A stretch of DNA of 12,965 bases from NAK82 sp036172345 (lineage in GTDB: Bacteria > Chloroflexota > Anaerolineae > 4572-78 > NAK82). The stretch covers positions 1-12,965 of the forward strand of contig JASFBB010000056.1 in NCBI GenBank assembly GCA_036172345.1. Reading direction: 5' to 3'. The translations under genes and the position numbers were made by a program. Shown piece after piece: positions 1 to 6,649 of this stretch. The notes beneath the pieces are model-generated. The model worked only from the letters and a program-made list of their open reading frames with translations. It made no database searches and was not told the DNA's origin. Each line of letters starts with the position of its first letter. Positions within the stretch are counted from its first letter, which is position 1.

Positions 1-164
1 TAACTGATGTCGGGGATGACCAGGTCAATCCCCAGCATGTCACTCTCCGGAAACATAAGGCCGCAGTCGATGACGAGCGCATGCTCGCCATATTCGACCA
101 CGGTCATGTTCTTGCCGATCTCTCCAGCGCCTCCTAACGGGATAATGCGTAGCACTTCGTTCAA
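1..164 (-). CDS. rnj: Ribonuclease J, N-terminal part (gene runs off the left edge)
   Basis: RNase J is a metallo-beta-lactamase/beta-CASP ribonuclease of the cytoplasm with 5'-3' exonuclease and endonuclease activity in mRNA decay and rRNA maturation. About 54 codons are visible. They contain two stretches typical of the RNase J N-terminus: PLGGAGEIGKNM (residues 8-19) and, further on, DCGLMFPESDMLGIDLVIPD. The catalytic HxHxDH motif would lie beyond the window, so catalysis cannot be assessed. I place the start at a TTG (162-164) because AAGGTG (170-175) lies five bases upstream and the next residues match the family N-terminus. No ATG or GTG fits this frame upstream before a stop. The gene follows the uracil-DNA glycosylase gene after 49 bases with no clear terminator, so the two may be co-transcribed. 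The family call is firm; J1 versus J2 cannot be decided. Confidence 0.88.
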   Translation of the reverse strand, partial: MNEVLRIIPLGGAGEIGKNMTVVEYGEHALVIDCGLMFPESDMLGIDLVIPDIS

Positions 165-168
165 TGTA

Positions 169-175
169 TCACCTT
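169..175 (-). promoter_or_regulatory. Ribosome binding site supporting the TTG start of rnj
   Basis: On the minus strand AAGGTGA lies a few bases before TTG (162-164). It is the only good Shine-Dalgarno sequence near the point where the RNase J homology begins. It therefore decides for the non-ATG start. Confidence 0.55.
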
Positions 176-213
176 GATCACAGAAGAACCGGGCTTATCG
201 CTCGAGGATAGGG

Positions 214-834
214 TCAAAACAAGCTCAGTTGTTGCGGCGAAGGTGGCGGTTCAGAGGGGTTGAGACGTTCCGCCTGGGCGATGATCGCCGGCAGCTTCTT
301 GAAATCCATCTCGATGGTAGCTTTCCATTGGGGCTGATGCAGCGCCGCGGCAGGGTGTAACATCGGCACCACCAGGACACCCCCCACCTGACGCGCCTGA
401 CCGTGAATGCGGCTGATGGACTGGCCAGGGAAATAACGCGCCATCGAGTACCGTCCCAATGTGACGATCACCTTGGGGCAGATCAGCTCGATCTGCCGGT
501 CGAGATAGGGCTTGCACGCCTGGAGCTCGTTGGGCAGCGGATCGCGATTGCCCGGCGGGCGGCACTTCACCACGTTTGTTATGTAAACTTGCTCTCGCTT
601 CAAACCGATGCTTGCCAGCAGCTCCTCCAGGTACTGCCCGGCGCTGCCCACGAAGGGGCGGCCCTGACGATCCTCGTGGAACCCCGGCCCTTCCCCGATG
701 AACATGATCATGGCATCGTCCGGACCCTCGCCAGGTACCGCTTTGGTGCGCCCGCTATGCAGCGCACATCGTGTACATGTGCGGATCGCTTCGACGAGCT
801 GTTCTAAACCCATCTGGTTGATTTCCGAAGTCAT
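214..834 (-). CDS. udg: Family 4 uracil-DNA glycosylase with 4Fe-4S cluster
   Basis: This enzyme removes uracil from DNA, starting base-excision repair of deaminated cytosine. The protein has 206 residues from ATG 834, a usual family 4 length. The active-site motif GEGPG (47-51) is followed by GRPFVGSAG, and the second motif HPAAAL begins at H160. Four cysteines expected to bind the 4Fe-4S cluster are present: C20 and C23 (CTRC), C91 (VVKCRPPGNRDP) and C107 (ELQAC). The C-terminus is a Pro/Ser linker ending in QLSLF, which matches the bacterial beta-clamp-binding consensus. I chose ATG 834 because GGTGGAG lies just upstream; an in-frame GTG at 843 would add three residues but has no ribosome site. 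The gene lies 49 bases upstream of rnj and is separated from rimI by a 250-bp spacer. The family assignment is very secure. Confidence 0.95.
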   Translation of the reverse strand: MTSEINQMGLEQLVEAIRTCTRCALHSGRTKAVPGEGPDDAMIMFIGEGPGFHEDRQGRPFVGSAGQYLEELLASIGLKREQVYITNVVKCRPPGNRDPLPNELQACKPYLDRQIELICPKVIVTLGRYSMARYFPGQSISRIHGQARQVGGVLVVPMLHPAAALHQPQWKATIEMDFKKLPAIIAQAERLNPSEPPPSPQQLSLF

Positions 835-843
835 CTTCTCCAC

Positions 844-1093
844 CTTGTGCGTTTATGCTTCGATATCCATGGATACTGCCCACGGATGGGGACACTGCAT
901 TTGGGGGGAGTGGGATTCAAACCGCGGTACCCGCGTCCGCAAGTGGCACAAACCCGCCCCCTTACGGTCGCGGCTCGGCTATACGGTCGCGACGCGGATA
1001 CGGGGTCGCGGCGCGGACAACCATCGCCACGCTGCGACCGCCGCTTCCATTCGCCCCCAAATTGAACTGCACCTCCTGCACAACATATCAGGC
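844..1093. other. Intergenic spacer between rimI and udg
   Basis: No convincing gene is visible here. The right half is GC-rich and contains a decayed copy of the repeat family found at 6293-6639 (see 918-1016). Near udg there is a perfect 12-bp palindrome, TATCCATGGATA (864-875). Promoters for udg-rnj are expected in this spacer, but I see no -35/-10 pair on the minus strand good enough to call. No hairpin with a T-tract follows rimI. Confidence 0.5.
918..1016. repeat. Diverged copy of the 6293-6639 repeat family
   Basis: Bases 918-983 align over almost their whole length with the module order in the large array: a CAAACCG box, a GC-rich arm, an AAGNGGC box, a second CAAACC box, then CCCTNACGGTCGCGGCTCGG. 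They differ by scattered substitutions and a one-base gap. Further degenerate GGTCGCG/GCGGATACG units continue to about 1016. The orientation relative to transcription is the same as in the large array, and it too sits just downstream of the last gene of a cluster. Confidence 0.65.
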
Positions 1094-1735
1094 TCACTCC
1101 ACCTGCCAGCCATCCTGGAGCTGCTGGCTCAGCCGCGCCATCAGCGCCGCGCGGTGCGCTTCGACCATCTGCCAGTAGTTGCCCACCGTGAACACGGGTG
1201 TCGTCATGATCAGTGCATCTTCGTTGTTGTCGTGATAGTATGCGACACGCCGCCCCGTCTCACGAAAGCCATACTTGGTGTAGAGCGAGCGCGCCACGAT
1301 ATTCGAGACGCGCACTTCCAGAGTAGCCGCCTGAGCACCCAGCCGACGCGCTTCATCCAGCAATCCAAGCAACAAAAACTCGCCCAGCCCGCGCCCGCGC
1401 ACATCCTGGCGGATTGCCAGGGTGCTGATGTGTGCCTCGTCCACCATCATCCAGAAGCCACCATAGCCCAAAATCACCTCCGGCGGCTGCTCAATCCCTC
1501 GCTGGAAGCCGGTGCGGATGCGCCTCCACCATGAAGGTGAGGCTGTCCTCTGCGGAACAGATGGGGAGCGAAAGCACAGCACATAGTAATGCGCCAGCTC
1601 GTTCTTGGTGATCTCGTGGCGATAGGCCCCCTCCGGCCAAGGCAATGAGAATGCTGTGTGCTCAATCGCCATCACCGCCGGCACGTCGGCCAGCTGCATC
1701 GGTCGCACGTAGAACGGCAGATCAGAGTGTGGCAT
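1094..1735 (-). CDS. rimI: Ribosomal-protein-S18-alanine N-acetyltransferase-like GNAT enzyme
   Basis: RimI acetylates protein N-termini, classically ribosomal protein S18, using acetyl-CoA. From ATG 1735 the product has 213 residues. The acetyl-CoA motif A is QDVRGRGLG (110-118), followed by the RimI-type block LEVRVSN (139-145), LYTKYGF and a YYHDNNEDALIM segment. Its position directly after tsaB, overlapping or 7 bases away, is the classic tsaE-tsaB-rimI order. It is longer than typical RimI of about 150 residues: there is a roughly 30-residue basic, Trp-containing insertion (about 56-87) between the N-terminal strands and a C-terminal tail of about 30 residues after 182. I prefer ATG 1735 because TAAGG lies five bases upstream, made partly by the tsaB stop codon. 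An in-frame ATG at 1756 would add seven residues. The GNAT assignment is certain; RimI itself is likely, and the exact substrate is inferred. Confidence 0.85.
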   Translation of the reverse strand: MPHSDLPFYVRPMQLADVPAVMAIEHTAFSLPWPEGAYRHEITKNELAHYYVLCFRSPSVPQRTASPSWWRRIRTGFQRGIEQPPEVILGYGGFWMMVDEAHISTLAIRQDVRGRGLGEFLLLGLLDEARRLGAQAATLEVRVSNIVARSLYTKYGFRETGRRVAYYHDNNEDALIMTTPVFTVGNYWQMVEAHRAALMARLSQQLQDGWQVE

Positions 1736-1742
1736 GGAGACC

Positions 1743-2444
1743 TTATCGCCCCACATCAGCCTCTTCGGGCACCAACGCGTGTCCCTCCGGGGTCTGCAAA
1801 TAGATCGGTGCCAACGTCATGAGATCATCCACATCGTTGTTCGCCAGGCGCGCCGCTGCCAATTCGGCCAGATAGCCCGCCCGCCGCGAGCGCAACGCCG
1901 GTGAGGGCACAATCGCCTTGTCGCCCAGGCGACTGCGCAGCAGCTCCGCCTCCGCAGCGAAGATCTCTCCCACGAAGATGGCCGGCACGTTGGTCTGACG
2001 GCACAATGCATCGAAAGTGGTCAACTGCGGTACGACGACCTGCCTCCAGGTATCATCCAGGCGCTGATAACATGCCGCTCCAATGCGCCCCCGTCCGGCG
2101 GCAATGATCGCCCACACAGGCAGCTCGGACTGCCGAAACGGGTAGGCAATCACATCCAAGGTGGAGATGCCGACCAGGGGGGTGCGATAAGGCAGCGCCA
2201 ACCCCTTGGCGGCGGCCAATCCGGCGCGCACCCCAGTGAAGGAACCGGGCCCCAACGAGATGGCAATGGCTGCCAGGCGCTCCGCAGTAAGGTGGTGCGT
2301 GGCGAGCATGCGCTGGATGCGCGGCATCAGCTCCACACTGTGATTGAGGCGGGTATGCCAAGCTTCCTCGGCCCACAGGTGATCCTCTTCCCACAGGGCC
2401 AGACCGGCAAAGCTGGTGGCAGTATCAATCGCGAGAATCATCAT
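1743..2444 (-). CDS. tsaB: tRNA t6A37 threonylcarbamoyltransferase complex subunit TsaB
   Basis: TsaB is the non-catalytic scaffold of the cytoplasmic TsaBDE complex that places the threonylcarbamoyl group on A37 of ANN-decoding tRNAs. The 233-residue protein opens with ILAIDTATSFAGLAL, the ASKHA-fold phosphate-loop region. It continues with LNHSVELMP, a site resembling the metal-binding motif of TsaD, and carries the family hallmark ISLGPGSFTGVRAGLAAAKGLA. Length and motif order are normal. The ATG at 2444 overlaps the tsaE stop codon as ATGA, which indicates translational coupling; the second codon is also ATG (2441). The downstream rimI begins at or inside its 3' end. The partner tsaD is not in the window. 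Confidence 0.95.
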   Translation of the reverse strand: MMILAIDTATSFAGLALWEEDHLWAEEAWHTRLNHSVELMPRIQRMLATHHLTAERLAAIAISLGPGSFTGVRAGLAAAKGLALPYRTPLVGISTLDVIAYPFRQSELPVWAIIAAGRGRIGAACYQRLDDTWRQVVVPQLTTFDALCRQTNVPAIFVGEIFAAEAELLRSRLGDKAIVPSPALRSRRAGYLAELAAARLANNDVDDLMTLAPIYLQTPEGHALVPEEADVGR

Positions 2445-2953
2445 GATGGATTGCGGACAGGCATCGAAAAAGCCAGGCGCTGAAACTCCTTGAGCAGTTT
2501 CAAGTGTCGATCACCGGTGGCATGCATCACGACGCGACGCTTGGTTTCGTCGAGATGGTACAAGGTGATCCAAAGATGATCGCGGGGCAACGCCGTGGCA
2601 ATGCGTTCCGCCCACTCGATCACACACACCCCATCGCCATAGAGATAATCTTCCAGGCCGAGATCTAGCGCCTCTGCCAGCTGGGTAATTCGATACATGT
2701 CAATGTGATAAAGCGTATGGTGGCCATGGTACTCGTTGATCAGGGTAAACGTGGGACTGGTAACCGTTTCCTGCACCCCCAACCCCAGCGCCAGTCCCTG
2801 CACCCAACGCGTCTTGCCACTGCCCAGCGCGCCTTGCAGGGCGATGACTTCACCACCCTGGAGCAACCCGCCCAAACGCGCGCCAAGACGACGCGTCTGC
2901 GCTTCACTATGACTGATGAAGTCCATCGTGCGCTGATCGAAGATCGAGGCCAT
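2441..2953 (-). CDS. tsaE: tRNA t6A37 threonylcarbamoyltransferase complex ATPase TsaE
   Basis: TsaE is the P-loop ATPase that resets the TsaB-TsaD complex during t6A synthesis. In this 170-residue protein the Walker A motif is GALGSGKT (41-48), followed by the family motif SPTFTLINEY, then HIDMYR and the Walker-B-like VCVIEWAER. All are typical of TsaE, and the length is slightly above the usual 150. ATG 2953 is preceded by GGGGGAG with six bases of spacing, a strong ribosome site. The stop overlaps tsaB by four bases. Upstream, only 30 bases separate it from the glycosidase-like/ligase gene, so it is probably transcribed from the promoter near 6246 unless an internal promoter exists inside that gene. 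Confidence 0.96.
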   Translation of the reverse strand: MASIFDQRTMDFISHSEAQTRRLGARLGGLLQGGEVIALQGALGSGKTRWVQGLALGLGVQETVTSPTFTLINEYHGHHTLYHIDMYRITQLAEALDLGLEDYLYGDGVCVIEWAERIATALPRDHLWITLYHLDETKRRVVMHATGDRHLKLLKEFQRLAFSMPVRNPS

Positions 2954-2983
2954 ACAGAGCTCCCCCAGGGATCGGCAGCACCA

Positions 2984-5900
2984 TTATACCGTGTTCGGCT
3001 GCCTTCTGTCCACTTCGTTCGCCACAATCGCCGCCACCAGGCAGAAGACGAAAGCGAGGTCCACCAGGAAGAAGGCGTGATCCACCAACCCGTGCGCCAA
3101 AGTGGCCGCCACGCCGGCCATCAGACCCAGCAACGTGGCGCGCGCGTATCCGTGTTCCAGGCGACGGTAGAGCGACAGCGCCAGCCGCCAGAATGCAACC
3201 TGAATCCAGGCCAACACAATAACCCCGGCGATGCCCAGGCGCGTGACAAAGTCCAACACGATGTTGTGGGGATGGCTCAGGTTGGGCTCCTGCCAGGCAT
3301 CCGGCAACATGTAACGTGTACGGTACTGATACAAGAAGTTATCCGGTCCGACCCCTAGCCATGGGCGATCCAGCAACATCTGCACCGCGCTCTGCCAGAG
3401 GCGCAGGCGGAAGAAGCCGGTGCCGGCGTTGGTGTCGAAAAGGGAATTCAGCCGCTCCGTGCCCAGAAGGGGCAAGATGCCACCCGCCAACGCTGCCAGA
3501 GCAGCGATCATAATGCCCAACACCCGTCTGCCCTGCGACGCAGCCAGGAACAACAAAGCTGCCGGCATGCCGAGCAACAGCGCCCCCCGGCTAAAAGTGA
3601 GCACCAAAGCCAGCAACAGGAACGCCAATGCCAGCAACCGCAAGATAGTACTCGCGCGTAGCCACGCGATGTCCGGCGAACCTCTCAATCCGAATGCCAG
3701 CTGAGCGATCAACACCGGCGCCGCGCGCTCCAACAGCAGCGCCAGGTTGTTGGGCGATCCGTAGCTCCCCAACGCCCTGTGGACGCCCTCGGCGGTGATG
3801 GCGTGCTCGGTGAAGAAGAACAGATAAAGCGCATAAACTGCCATCGTCGTGGCGCCCAGCCAGAACGCATCCACCAGCCAGCGGCTGCAAGCGCTCATCT
3901 CCTCGGGAGGCGCATCCGAGAATCTGCCCATCTCGGGCGCGATGCGCCGGATGAACACGTAGAAGATCGCGGCATCCCACACCACGACGTGGAACTCGTG
4001 AAAGGCGACCCCCACGTTGGGCGCTGCCAAGCTGGCAAGGAGCGCCAACACGACCAGGGCACCGATGCCGACATCCAGCTGCCAGCCGGGCGATTGCCGC
4101 CACTGCCCGGGTTTCGCACCGGCCAGAGTGGCCAGCGTCCCCGCCAGCGGCAGCAGCATGAGCGGCATCAGTGACCAATCCGCCTCCGCCAACCAACCTG
4201 TCTCCGCAGGTGGAAACACGGTGGCCAGCGCACCCAGTCCCCCCAGGCCGACGAGCGCCCATGCCGCCGCATCCCACCTCAACAGTGATTGGCGCGTGCG
4301 CATCAAGCGCCATGTGCGCCGCACGACAAAGGTGACCGCCACCAGCACGAGCAACACCTCGCTGAGCGCGATCGTGCGCCCCAGGAGTGGCTTGGGCAGC
4401 AGGAAGAAGGGAACAGTGAAGATGATCACAGCGAGGCCCAGGTCAGGGCGCGGCAGTAGGCACACAAACAGGGGCGGCAGGAGTGCGAGCGACAACGCGG
4501 TGCTCGGCGCGAAATAGAAAGCGGCGGTGGCACCCAGCAGCAACACGAGCTGCTTGGGCGTGCCCAGCGTTCTATACCGCACTTCCAGCGCGATGACCCA
4601 GGCGCGCCAATTCAGACGGCGCAGCGCCGCGAGCGTGCCGCCCAGCGCTACCAGCACCGCTGCCCCCGCGACGGCCAGGCCGATGCTCAGCACGCGCACA
4701 TCTGCCTCACGGCTGACCCGCCAGCCGATGAGCGGCCACTGATACCACCCTCCTTCGGCCATAATGGTCGCCTTGTGACGCCCGTCGGGCAGATAGCGCG
4801 CCACGGTGATCTCAGCCACCTCTTCGAGCGGGTCGAACAGCCACAGATAGGCGCGTCCATCCTGCTGGGGGAGTTGATTGGCGGGTTGACCGTCGATGCT
4901 GATAAACAACAGTGCGCGATACTCCCCGCGGCGCAGTACCAGGTCGAGCCGCGTGCCCTCGAACTCGATCTCCAGCGCGGCAGGTGGGTCGCGGGGCACG
5001 TCCAACCCATCCGGGGAAGCACGCCACACCCCCTGGCGCCGGCCAGAAGGATGGATAGCGGGATAGCTGCCGACCGTGGCAACATCGCCGCGCAGGCCGC
5101 TCGCCTGCCATCCGCTCAGCGGCGCCAGCGCGTGTTTGCCGTCCACCAGCGCCAACCCGCGGCGCGAGTCGTCTGGCGCCAGCCCCTGCGCATCCCAGGC
5201 CGGGAAGATCATCGGACCGAGCCAGGGCCAGCGGGCGCGGGCGAGGGCGATCGCCTGGGTCGTGTAACGCGCCTGATCCTCCGCGGACACACTCGGCCAC
5301 GGCGAAGGCTGCCCATGCCAGTCCGCAGGCAGCGCGCTCCAGCCAAAGCCGGTGATCCACACCGCCTTGGCGTGGTCCCCATACCGTTCCATCACGCGGC
5401 GCAGCAGCGTGATGCGCGCGAAGTTCAGCCGCTCTGGTGCTGGCGGTTCATCCGGCGGCGAGCGGAAGCCATACGGCTGCGCCGCCACCCCATCGAACCA
5501 CGGCGCTGCATTCGCCTGATAGAGCTGCTCCAGAAAGTCCATCTCGTTCAGGTTGAGCGGCCCGCGTTCGACCGTGGGTGCCAACGCAGCGGTCACAATC
5601 ATCGCATCGGTATCCACCGCGCGGATGGCGATCGCCGCCTCGCGCAGCAGGCGGGCATACTGGCGCGGCTCAACGTAGCGGTCACCCCAGTGGGCGGAGA
5701 GATTGGGCTCATCCCAGATTTGATAGGCGTCGATATGAGCGCCATAGCGCTGTGCCAAAGCTTGGGCGAAAGCGCCGAAGTCGGACAACTCGGCAGGCGG
5801 TGTGTGCAGCGGGCTTCCCGGCGGGTGTGCCCACGGCGGCGCCGTGTCCAACAGCGCCAGGATGCGGATATGATGTCGCGTTGCCGCCTGGACGACGTCG

Positions 5901-6238
5901 TCCCAGCGCGCCCAATCGAACTGACCGCGTCGCGTTTCGATCAGCGCCCAGGGAAAGGGGAGACGCAGCCAGCCCAAGCCCAAGTGTGCCATATGCTCCA
6001 ACGCGCGTTCGACCTCCGCTCCTGCGAGATCATGCAACGCGGCAGTCACGCCGTAGGTCTTGTCGGCAGCGTGCCAGACGGTGGGCGAGAGGCCGGGATA
6101 CGCTGCTAATTGTCGCCTGATGTGCAGCCCCAGCCAGAGAGTCACCCCTGTGGTAAGAAACAGCAGGACGAGCCACAAAAGAAAACGGCGGAGGGGTTGT
6201 GGATGTATTGGTGGTATGCGGACGGCATCCGATGGCAT
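2984..6238 (-). CDS. Glycosidase-like (clan A TIM barrel) / O-antigen ligase-polymerase fusion membrane protein
   Basis: From ATG 6238 the protein has 1084 residues. One membrane segment (about 19-38) is followed by an extracytoplasmic TIM-barrel domain (about 60-370) resembling GH39/GH5 enzymes, a probable beta-sandwich (about 385-505) and a multi-spanning half (about 515-1075). Near its end this half has Wzy/WaaL features: SPNN (828-831), LTFSRG (880-885), RLWQSA (946-951), WLGVGPDNF and HPHN (989-992). Such ligases join or polymerise lipid-linked glycans on the outer face of the membrane. The acid/base region reads YQIWDEPNL (172-180, E177), with D where clan A usually has N. The second catalytic region reads VWITGFGWS, with Gly297 where the nucleophile Glu is expected, so the barrel may be inactive or only bind glycan. 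A longer reading frame from TTG 6346 would add 36 residues translated from repeat DNA and is unlikely. The gene probably heads the tsaE-tsaB-rimI transcript. The ligase family is clear; the glycan substrate is unknown. Confidence 0.8.
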   Translation of the reverse strand: MPSDAVRIPPIHPQPLRRFLLWLVLLFLTTGVTLWLGLHIRRQLAAYPGLSPTVWHAADKTYGVTAALHDLAGAEVERALEHMAHLGLGWLRLPFPWALIETRRGQFDWARWDDVVQAATRHHIRILALLDTAPPWAHPPGSPLHTPPAELSDFGAFAQALAQRYGAHIDAYQIWDEPNLSAHWGDRYVEPRQYARLLREAAIAIRAVDTDAMIVTAALAPTVERGPLNLNEMDFLEQLYQANAAPWFDGVAAQPYGFRSPPDEPPAPERLNFARITLLRRVMERYGDHAKAVWITGFGWSALPADWHGQPSPWPSVSAEDQARYTTQAIALARARWPWLGPMIFPAWDAQGLAPDDSRRGLALVDGKHALAPLSGWQASGLRGDVATVGSYPAIHPSGRRQGVWRASPDGLDVPRDPPAALEIEFEGTRLDLVLRRGEYRALLFISIDGQPANQLPQQDGRAYLWLFDPLEEVAEITVARYLPDGRHKATIMAEGGWYQWPLIGWRVSREADVRVLSIGLAVAGAAVLVALGGTLAALRRLNWRAWVIALEVRYRTLGTPKQLVLLLGATAAFYFAPSTALSLALLPPLFVCLLPRPDLGLAVIIFTVPFFLLPKPLLGRTIALSEVLLVLVAVTFVVRRTWRLMRTRQSLLRWDAAAWALVGLGGLGALATVFPPAETGWLAEADWSLMPLMLLPLAGTLATLAGAKPGQWRQSPGWQLDVGIGALVVLALLASLAAPNVGVAFHEFHVVVWDAAIFYVFIRRIAPEMGRFSDAPPEEMSACSRWLVDAFWLGATTMAVYALYLFFFTEHAITAEGVHRALGSYGSPNNLALLLERAAPVLIAQLAFGLRGSPDIAWLRASTILRLLALAFLLLALVLTFSRGALLLGMPAALLFLAASQGRRVLGIMIAALAALAGGILPLLGTERLNSLFDTNAGTGFFRLRLWQSAVQMLLDRPWLGVGPDNFLYQYRTRYMLPDAWQEPNLSHPHNIVLDFVTRLGIAGVIVLAWIQVAFWRLALSLYRRLEHGYARATLLGLMAGVAATLAHGLVDHAFFLVDLAFVFCLVAAIVANEVDRRQPNTV

Positions 6239-6241
6239 ACG

Positions 6242-6257
6242 GTGTAGTATACCACAC
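6242..6257. promoter_or_regulatory. Dyad symmetry overlapping the -10 element
   Basis: GTGTAGTATACCACAC is an inverted repeat with seven of eight base pairs matching, centred on GTATAC. It covers the predicted -10 hexamer and could be an operator, but a dyad of this size may also arise by chance. Confidence 0.35.
6246..6254 (-). promoter_or_regulatory. Extended -10 promoter for the ligase-tsaE-tsaB-rimI operon
   Basis: On the minus strand the sequence TGGTATACT fits the extended -10 pattern TGn-TATAAT with one mismatch. There is no good -35; the best at 18 bp is TTCAAG. The predicted transcription start, seven bases past the hexamer, is about 6239, next to the ATG at 6238. No Shine-Dalgarno sequence precedes that ATG. 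This fits a leaderless mRNA. Confidence 0.5.
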
Positions 6258-6264
6258 GGGAACA

Positions 6265-6278
6265 GGTTTCTTGAAACC
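6265..6278. promoter_or_regulatory. Perfect inverted repeat in the -35 region
   Basis: GGTTTCTTGAAACC has 6-bp perfect arms around TT and lies about 26 to 39 bases upstream of the predicted start. Its centre is 22 bp, about two helical turns, from the dyad at 6242-6257. It may be a regulator site; no known regulator motif is recognised. Confidence 0.35.
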
Positions 6279-6287
6279 GCGATCCCC

Positions 6288-6326
6288 AAAAACGGTCGCG
6301 GCTCGGATACGCCAAACCGCGCCGCG
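6288..6326 (-). terminator. Possible rho-independent terminator at the end of the repeat array
   Basis: Read on the minus strand, the last hairpin of the array (arms 6317-6326 and 6297-6306, nine of ten pairs, 10-nt loop) is followed after ACCG by five T residues (6288-6292). The stem is very GC-rich. The four-base gap before the T-tract and the shortness of the tract make it a weak to moderate candidate for ending the hydrogenase transcript. Confidence 0.4.
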
Positions 6327-6639
6327 CGTGCCAGCAAGCGGACCAAACCGCTCCCTCACGGTCGCGGCTCGGATAATGGTCGCGGCTCGGATACGCCAAA
6401 CCGAGCCGCGCGCGTGAGCAAGCGGCCCAAACCGCGCCGCGCGTGCCAGCAAGCGGCCCAAACCGCTCCCTCACGGTCGCGGCTCGGATACGCCAAACCG
6501 AGCCGCGCGCGTAAGTAAGCGGACCAAACCGTGCCGCGCGTGCCAGCAAGCGGCCCAAACCGCTCCCTCACGGTCGCGGCTCGGATAATGGTCGCGGCTC
6601 GGATACGCCAAACCGAGCCGCGCGCGTAAGTAAGCGGCC
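6293..6639. repeat. Modular GC-rich hairpin repeat array
   Basis: The whole gap between the CNB-protein gene and the next promoter is built from a few modules. Two successive 31-bp modules each begin CCAAACCG, and a 35-bp module contains CTCCCTCACGGTCGCGG. Together they make a 97-bp unit. An optional 18-bp duplication ends in GGATAATG. The arms CGCGGCTCGG and CCGAGCCGCG with the 10-nt loop ATACGCCAAA form hairpins at 6381-6410, 6478-6507 and 6593-6622, and with one mismatch at 6297-6326. Hairpin starts are 84, 97 and 115 bp apart, explained by loss of one 31-bp module or gain of the 18-bp piece. All frames are poor in stop codons, so spurious ORFs cover the array. It is not CRISPR: there are no unique spacers of constant length. 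Confidence 0.9.
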
Positions 6640-6649
6640 GCTTGTACTC

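Noticed and set aside
864..875. Palindrome TATCCATGGATA as an operator for udg
   Set aside because: It is perfect but single and short, and no promoter elements could be placed around it, so it may be chance.
885..935. tRNA-like TTTGAATCC stretch on the minus strand
   Set aside because: The T-loop-like bases lack a complementary 5-bp stem on both sides, and no acceptor or anticodon arm can be formed.
698..1534. 278-codon open frame on the plus strand across udg, the spacer and rimI
   Set aside because: It is antisense to two well-supported genes and crosses repeat relics; the composition is shadow-like and no family is recognised.
4775..6109. 444-codon open frame on the plus strand
   Set aside because: It lies antisense inside the glycosidase-like domain, has no recognisable domain and is rich in Arg/Gln as expected of a shadow frame in GC-rich DNA.
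6239..6346. Possible N-terminal extension of the ligase fusion from TTG 6346
   Set aside because: It would begin inside the repeat array and cross the predicted promoter. The normal signal-anchor start is at ATG 6238.
6293..6639. CRISPR array
   Set aside because: Modules are adjacent or overlapping without unique spacers of constant length, and no cas gene is nearby.
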